DNA of 64,000 bases from Karstenula rhodostoma CBS 690.94 (taxonomy: Eukaryota > Ascomycota > Dothideomycetes > Pleosporales > Didymosphaeriaceae): positions 653,599 to 717,598 of the forward strand of contig MU001493.1 of NCBI GenBank assembly GCA_010093485.1, read 5' to 3'. The notes beneath the pieces are model-generated. The model saw nothing but the letters and a program-made list of their open reading frames with translations, made no database searches and had not been told where the DNA came from. Made by a program: the position numbers and the translations under genes. Of this stretch, positions 57,394 to 64,000 are shown piece after piece (the first letter of the stretch is position 1; every line of letters starts with the position of its first letter).

Positions 57394-58416
57394 GGGGCTG
57401 TTGGCATACTTAGGTTGATTGTTTGGGCCGGTGTGTTGGCGGCGTCAAGGTTTGATGGGAAGGACTTTTCGCTTTCGGACTCGTGTATCGAGGCTCTATG
57501 ATAGTAGTAAGGGATGGAAGCGATGACTGATGTACTCCCTAAACCTCTCGCGAAAACACCTCTTCTTCCTTGCCTAAGCTTCAGGAATATTCATATCCTG
57601 CTCACACACTCCCTATGCACAGGCCTAACCGCCACATCATCAACCCTCACACTCTCCCCCGTCGTCCCGTTCTCGATCAAATTGACAATAAGCTGCATCT
57701 CCGCACGGTCCTCCCTCGCCTTAAAATTCACAATCGCATCCCTCACGTAAGTAACCTCACTACACACCCTAAAACACACGGCACGCCACCCATAATCATC
57801 TGGAATCCTACAGATGCTGCGTCAAAAGGGCACGCTGTACGCGCTCTTATGAAGACAGAGCACTTGGTCTGTACAGTGTTACGTGGGAAGACGAGGCTGT
57901 GATGAGAGAGATTAAGGACGTCAGTGCTTGAGCCGAGGGCATCAGCATGGAAAAAGCGGGCCTCTGAGGTGTCGGCGGTGGTGTTGACGTGGCCTCAATT
58001 TCCGGACATTATCTATCATATTGTGTATGCGCCTTGCGGGATAGTCGACAACGATGTTGAGAAAGAGGGTGCTTGGTCTTGGGGACGTTCGCCATCCGCT
58101 TGGAAGGGTTAGCGTAGTCATGTGACTACCTCAACGCCAACCACCAACTTCTCTGGACAGCGAGGCAGAAGGTGCAATGTTGCAGGCTCTCATTGATGCC
58201 CATCTCCTACTACAAGACTAGGCCAAGCGAAAGCACAGTATCGGAGGCATGTTGAAGTGTAATTGTTTCATTAATCCGCTGAAGAACACAACACATGTCC
58301 CAGCCAAATCTATCAGCTCTACAAGGTATCGATCATAACGCCATCCATGAGACAAACTGTACTCGAAACTTTTGTTCATAAACATCCTGAGACCATACCA
58401 TGCATGTCGTAACCGT
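57394..58416. other. Intergenic with possible degenerate coding fragments
   Basis: On the minus strand about 57597-57800 reads DDYGWRAVCFRVCSEVTYVR, then a Lys/Glu-rich helix (AIVNFKAREDRAEMQLIVNL), and stops at about 57597. On the plus strand about 57850-57932 reads SYEDRALGLYSVTWEDEAVM before a stop. Neither extends into a complete gene, and they lie close on opposite strands. They may be gene relics. Confidence 0.3.
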
Positions 58417-61400
58417 CTAATCATCCTCGTCCGAGAACACCTCCTCACCGCGCTTGCGGCGAGCCATACGGTCCTTCTTCTCTGTGCAGTGTGTCAGTAT
58501 TCGTTCGGGGTCGGTCGACGCATCTCGACTTACTCTTGCGCATCTACAAAAATCTGTTAGTGAATGTTTCAGATGCATCAAGGTTAGAAGGCTTACCTCG
58601 CTGGATGTCAACTTCTTCTTCTTCTCCTTCATTCATATTCACGTTAGCCAGTATTCAAAAGAATGTCAGTAGGGGGTGGACTTGCCGTTCCAGCAATCTA
58701 GGATACGTTAGCAGTTGCAAAAATCTCAATTCAGGGAAGGAACAGCATACCTTGTTGCCCATAGCGTCGAACTTCTCCTCCTCTTCACCCTTCTCGGTGA
58801 GGCGGGGACCGGCACCCTGTCCCTGCACCCAGTTGTGGCCGGAAGGCGTCATCTTACCGTCCATGACGGCCCAGACTTCCTCAGTGAGATCCCTGGTGAA
58901 CTCAGCAGAGTGAGTAATGATGATAACACCACCCTCGAAAGCCTTGATGGCCTTGGAGAGGGCACCGAGCGAGTCACGATCAAGGTAGTTGGTAGGCTCG
59001 TCGAGGACAATCAAGTGAGGACGCTGCCATGAGCAAGCGGCAAGGACGACCTTGACACGCTGACCACCGGACAGACCACGCATGCGCGAGTGAGAAACCA
59101 ACTCAGCGTCAATACCGAAGTTGGCGCAGTGCTGCTCAATCTCCTTACGGACCAGAGGACGGAACTGACCGCTGGCAAGAGCCTCCTTCTGATCGACATC
59201 AGCGACCATCTTGGAGTGCGAGGCCATGATCTCAGTACGGGGAATCCAGGCGTTGTCGGCAGTCATCATGGGGGTCCACTTCTCGTTCTTCATGCCAACG
59301 TTCTCACCGAGGGCGAACGAGCACTCGTACTCGTACGAGTTCTTGAACTTCCTACGGGAGTGGATACCAATGACACGGCGCTGAGTACCCTCAATGCGGT
59401 AGATCTTGTCCATGGCCTTCTCGTCCTCCTCGGTGACGATCTTGTTGGCACGGTCCATGGTCTCACGGTCCTCACCAGTCTGGAAGCGCCACTGGATGTA
59501 CTCGGAGGGAGTCTTATCCAAATGGTGGTCAATATGCGCGAAAGCGTGCTGCTTAATGTACGCAATACGGATGTTCTCGTGCTGGTAGACGTCACCGGAA
59601 GTGGGGATAAGCTCACCAGTCAGGACGTTGACGAGGGTGGACTTTCCGGCACCGTTGGGGCCGATGACAGCGATACGGGAACCAAGAGAGCACTGGAAAG
59701 AGATCTCAGAGATCTGGGGCTTGGAGGTACCGGGGTATTGGAAGGTCATGTTGTTGACACGGACGATGGCCTTGGCCTTGGTCTTGACACCCTCAAGGAA
59801 ACCGGGCTCAGGGAACTTGAACTCCATGTCGGAGGCGCCGAGCTCGTGGTAGGAACGAGCAGAAGGCACGCGCTTGACGAAAGCGTCCAGGTTACCACGG
59901 TAACGCTTGAGCTTGAAGCGCTCGTAGTGGATAACGTGCTGGATGACGTTGTTCAAGAACCCGCTGTCGTGGGAAATGACAATGGATGTGCAAGGAGAGT
60001 TAATGAGGTAGTCCTCGAGCCACTTGACGTTCTTGACGTCCATGTGGTTGGTCGGCTCGTCGAGAAGCAGGATATCGGGCTCCTCGAACACGGCACGAGC
60101 AAGAGCAAGCTTCATCTTCCAGCCACCAGAGAGCGAGGTGATGGGGTTCTCGAGCTGCTCGTTGACAAAACCGAACTCGATGAGGGTCTTCTCGACGTCG
60201 CTCTGAGACGTGGTGATGCCGACATTCGACAGCTTCTTCATGGTCCACTCGATAACAGTCTGCTCAGTGTCGTCAGAGTCGAGATCGTGCTCGACGTAGA
60301 CGGTCTTGACCTCGTTCTGCTTAGGGAAACCCTCGACCTGCTCGTTGTTGATGGCGCGCATGAGAGTGGTCTTTCCAGAACCGTTGGGGCCAAGAAGACC
60401 GTAACGCTGGCCACGCTTCAAACGGAGATGAGTCTGGTTAAGCAAGATCTTGGCACCGTAGGCCAAGTTGAATGTGCAGTTGCAGAGATCCTCACCCTCC
60501 TCCTCATCGGGCTCAACGGCGTCCTCAGCAGCAGCGCCGGGGATGGCACGCTTGCGGAGGGCGTCAACGAGGTCCTTGGCCTGCTCGTCGCCGACAATGA
60601 TGGCGAGGAAAGGACCAAGGTTGGACTGCCAGTTGAAGGGCTCGTAATCCTTCTCATCGATGAGCTGGCCACCGATGGCACCGATGTAGTCAATGATGGG
60701 GCCGAACTTGTCGAGGCTAACACTGCCGGGGATGACGTCCTTGAGATGGCCAGAAACGGTGGAGATGTCACCGTCCTTGGAGATCTCGGGGATCTTGCCG
60801 TTCTCAACGTGACCAACACGGACAAGGGTGTCCAAAGCCTGCTTGGTCTTCTCACGAGCCTCGGGGTCGGCAAGGTTGTCGTGGTTCTTCTCAAGAGCGG
60901 GCATGAGCTTGGGCAAGAAAGCAGCGACAATCTGGGGGTCTTCGACGAGCTTGCACATGTTGTCGACAATGACAGCCGACTTACGCTTGATGGCAGTCTC
61001 GCGCTCGACGAGACCACGCTCGAGCAGAGGCACCATGATGGCGAGGGTGGGCTCGTGGACATCAGTGACGAAGGTGGTGGCACCGAGCAAGTGAACAGTC
61101 TCAGCGACGTTCTCAGGCTTGGCGATACACTTGATGAGCTCGGGAATGAAGCGCTCGATATCCCTGTTGGAGATGAGGCCGCAAAGAGTCTCCATGGTGG
61201 CATAGGCAGCCTTCTTGACCTCAGCCTTGGTATCCCACATGGCACCGGAGATGACAGGGAGCAGGTCGGGGACGCGGAAAGCGAGCTGCGCGGGGGCGCT
61301 CTTGGTGAGGATCTCGATGCACCTAAGATCGCAGATCTTCTCGGGCCACTTGAGGGTCGCCTCGAGCGAGTGGATGATGTGGGGGATGATGGCCTTGACG

Positions 61401-61886
61401 GCGTTGGGGTTCGCCGCGGTGACGATGGCCTCAGAGGCAGTCTGAGCAGCGACCTTGACGGCGGTTATCTTGTCGGCAACAGCGTTGAGGGTATCGGGCA
61501 GAAGAGCGATGAGGTAGGGCTCAACGGCGGGCGAGATGGTCGAGTGCTGGGCGATGGCGCGGATAGCGTCGAGCGCACGCTCACGGACGACGGCATCCTT
61601 GCGGTTGCCCAACTGCTTGCGGAGCAGCTCAACGGCCCTGTAATATTGTTAGCACGCTGTTGTCTGCGAGTGTTGCATGATTAACGCACTTGACGGGCGC
61701 ATCACCCTCCTCGATGTCACCGTTGATGAAGGTGGCGATGGAGCTCGCGGTGGCGTTGATCTCGTCCTGGGCCTTGGAGACGTTCAACTTGCTGAGAAGC
61801 TCCTCAAGCACCTTGACGGACTTGGAGTTCTCGGCCTTGACGTTCTTCGCCGTGTGAGGGGCGGCGTCGGTGGCAGCGGGAGCCAT
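58417..61886 (-). CDS. TEF3: Translation elongation factor 3 (eEF3)
   Basis: Exons 61886-61690, 61637-58751, 58697-58686, 58626-58597, 58543-58534 and 58481-58417 encode 1066 aa. eEF3 is the fungal ribosome-bound ABC ATPase that drives release of E-site tRNA during elongation. HEAT repeats occupy about residues 20-400. ABC1 has Walker A GPNGSGKT near 482 and [12 protein letters not shown] with [14 protein letters not shown]2 has GPNGAGKS near 725, a chromodomain-like insert, and [14 protein letters not shown] with [10 protein letters not shown]. The last four exons are 12, 30, 10 and 65 nt. They rebuild the conserved basic tail GNKIAGTEKKKK ... [19 protein letters not shown]. The intron after the 12-nt exon uses a GC donor (GCAAGT). 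The tail match to the family makes this splicing convincing. Confidence 0.95.
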
Positions 61887-64000
61887 TTTTGCTTCTGTGG
61901 TGGTGGTGTAGAAGTCGAGGTGATTTAAATTTGGCGGGGCAAAAGGCGCCTTTGTGGGAGCAGCAGTAAAGCGCTAACTAAATAGCGGTCTGCTCTTTTT
62001 GGGTATCAAGGCTGCACTGGCAGCGTCTATGCAGGCTATGCAAAGACAGAAACAAAAATGAAAGAAGCCCACAAGCAGTACTCGAGGGAGAGGAAATGGT
62101 TGATGTGGACGGAGGCGGAGCGTGTTTATATGGCTTATCGCCGCACAGTGAATTTTCTTAGTGCACGGGCCACCATTGGGTCGCGCCTGCAGTCTTTGCG
62201 GCGAGGAAGGAGGGGCACGTTGGGTCCTACCGATTTTTCGCTTTCGCCGTGCCATTACATATGCATCAAGCGCTTTCGGTCCCTTTGATGCCTTCTCGTA
62301 CAGTGTCCATACTGTGTAGATACTGCTGTTGCTCCCAGCCATAGGCGCGCTGAATGACCGTCGGCGGGGTATCAGAATGTCCCTCCGTGGCCCCTCACCT
62401 CAGACTCGACCAGCGCTGACCGCTTTTCCCCTCGGCGTCTTGAGTTGCAGTCCGGCAATCACCCAGGCACTGCCACGCTGGCCATTTCGACCATTCGCTG
62501 CTGTCGCCAGCGTTACAAGTTACGGACATGGTACAAAGTCGCATTTTGCAGCCAACGAAGCCGGCACGCAGCTGCCTGATTGAGGCTGATGCAGCGCCGA
62601 CGGCGACCACCAGCCCCTGCTGAACCCTGAGTAGAGACGGCGCTACGGTTGTATACGGAGTTCCAGACCTTTTCCCAGAGTACAATACGTCCCGCCGCTT
62701 CTGCCGAATAGCTTCCATCCCGACCTTTCGCCACTCTTGGCCGAAACATCTACAAATTTCTCTCCAACGGCAAGTACACCGGCAAGAATAACACCGATTG
62801 GCTGTACGAGACTACTCCTCGACCTTGCCATCGTCCATGGGGCCGGTATGATTTGCTTCCCGATGCGGTGAGACCAGAAATCGAAACGAAAAAAAAACAT
62901 GCAAGGCTAGCCTCCCTATCTATTCTTGGATAGCGCCATCTCAGCCGCATGCAGCGCGCTCTTTCGATCATCTGGTTCTCTTGGTGGCCCACCATCCCCG
63001 AAGCAAGAACAATTACATTCTCCACACCCAGGAAAACACCGCGGAAGGTCTCTGACACAACAAGCCCTCCTACCCTCGATGACATTCTCCTACTTCCGAC
63101 CATGGCCAACTGTCTTGTGCAGTCGCACAGGCCGCCTAGCAGCGTGCACTTTGGCCTTATCCTCGAGCATCCCCCACAACAGATCAAGATTCCCCAGGAT
63201 CTGTCCCTCCGCATTCTCGGTTCTCCACAGTACGCTTGTACCAATTAGTCTCGGTCAGCGGTGTGACTTGCATGACACCCGATGTAGCAGTCCTGCACGG
63301 CGGGAGCGCCCGCTGCGCCCGCTCGATTTTCTATAGATCGACCGACTGAAGACTGAAATAGTGTTGCCTTGCACGGTCTATGCCGTGCTTTGATTTAAAC
63401 AGACGAAATCCGGTTTTCTGTATCCCCTGGTCTCTTTTATTTAGCTGATCGCTCGACTTCAGCATGTGCGCGATCCTACCTTTGTACGGCCCTTTCTGAC
63501 TCTGAACACTTCCGGGATTCGAGTTCGCCTTATCCCCAGGCAACAGTTCATGGGCTGCCCAAAATCCTGGGTACACCGTGTTACCCCAAGAGAAGCGATG
63601 CAGAACTCAGACTCGTGGCCTATCAATATAGTCAAGGGCAACTTCGCCTTAGTGAACGTCGAAGCCAGATGTGGTCATAAAGAGTTATCGGTCGTGGGCG
63701 CATCGGCCTCTGTAGGAATGGCATCCCATCATTCCTCAGTATATATATTCAACCCTTCGCTATAATCACAAACGTTAAGTAACTTCTTAGTTCGTGCTCT
63801 ACTTGTAGTTATCCCGTCCTACCTGCGGTCATAAGGGGATTGTATGACGTCCGAAAGCCCGAAGCATAAACTGAGGAGGTCGGGTAGTCTCCAATTACAC
63901 CATGCGCTACTGCTTCCTGCTTCTCTATGACACAGCGCACGGTATAATAAGATGGCTCACTCCCTACACTGCGTCTGCCCGGATATCCTCACGTCCCGCG
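61887..64000. other. eEF3 promoter and gene-free right end
   Basis: Promoter and leader of eEF3 to about 62400. The remaining 1.6 kb has only short overlapping frames on both strands, none with family or splice support. An A-tract lies at about 62888-62898. Confidence 0.5.

Noticed and set aside
59090..61684. 864-codon open frame opposite the eEF3 gene
   Set aside because: It is the antisense shadow of a strongly codon-biased gene; it has no family match and no start or splice signals of its own.

Overview
The window is nuclear DNA of a filamentous ascomycete (Pezizomycotina; the gene content fits Dothideomycetes, but that rank is an inference). The evidence is short GT-AG introns of about 50-80 nt with CTAAC/CTGAC-like branch points, a fungal elongation factor eEF3, a Zn2Cys6 regulator, GH7 and GH51 plant-cell-wall enzymes, and repeat copies that differ only by transitions, as repeat-induced point mutation (RIP) would leave them. 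No rRNA, tRNA or CRISPR was seen.

Layout. 1.6-13.4 kb: a PTEN-type phosphatase, a large DUF7025-type AAA ATPase and a Zn2Cys6 transcription factor, separated by repeat-rich spacers. 13.7-21.8 kb: a gene-poor accessory stretch. It holds five minus-strand copies of a tiny single-pass membrane protein family, a plus-strand membrane-anchored aspartic-protease-like gene with degenerate active sites and a premature stop, and a tandem LTR-like element with a 5-bp target duplication. 23.5-31.5 kb: a DUF4419 protein, an F-box-like/TPR protein, a secreted GH7 cellulase and a Jen-family carboxylate transporter. 32.8-37.5 kb: a Tc1/mariner-type MITE, a SulP/SLC26 anion permease and saccharopine dehydrogenase (LYS1). 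39-45 kb: a four-module CCCH+CCHC zinc-finger protein, a RING-H2 protein, a GST pseudogene and the peroxisomal 3-ketoacyl-CoA thiolase. 46-58 kb: a subtilase, a sugar transporter divergent from a GH51 arabinofuranosidase, and two unrecognised proteins. 58.4-61.9 kb: eEF3, spliced from six exons.

How genes relate. Most genes are independent housekeeping or nutritional functions. Three groupings stand out. The sugar transporter and GH51 enzyme share a 0.6-kb promoter with five CreA-type motifs, which suggests a small carbon-repressed hemicellulose module. The thiolase has a PTS2 peroxisomal signal and a palindromic pair of FarA-type CCTCGG motifs upstream, which fits fatty-acid induction. The small membrane-protein family around the pseudo-protease is the best candidate for an undescribed system: all copies share a Y-x-F-G transmembrane block and most a basic juxtamembrane stretch and a short acidic/EM tail, and the pseudo-protease tail resembles that end.

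Most gene models here are spliced by eye from reading frame, splice motifs and family conservation; none has been checked against transcripts. Several recorded open frames start at non-ATG codons, so starts were re-chosen at ATGs.
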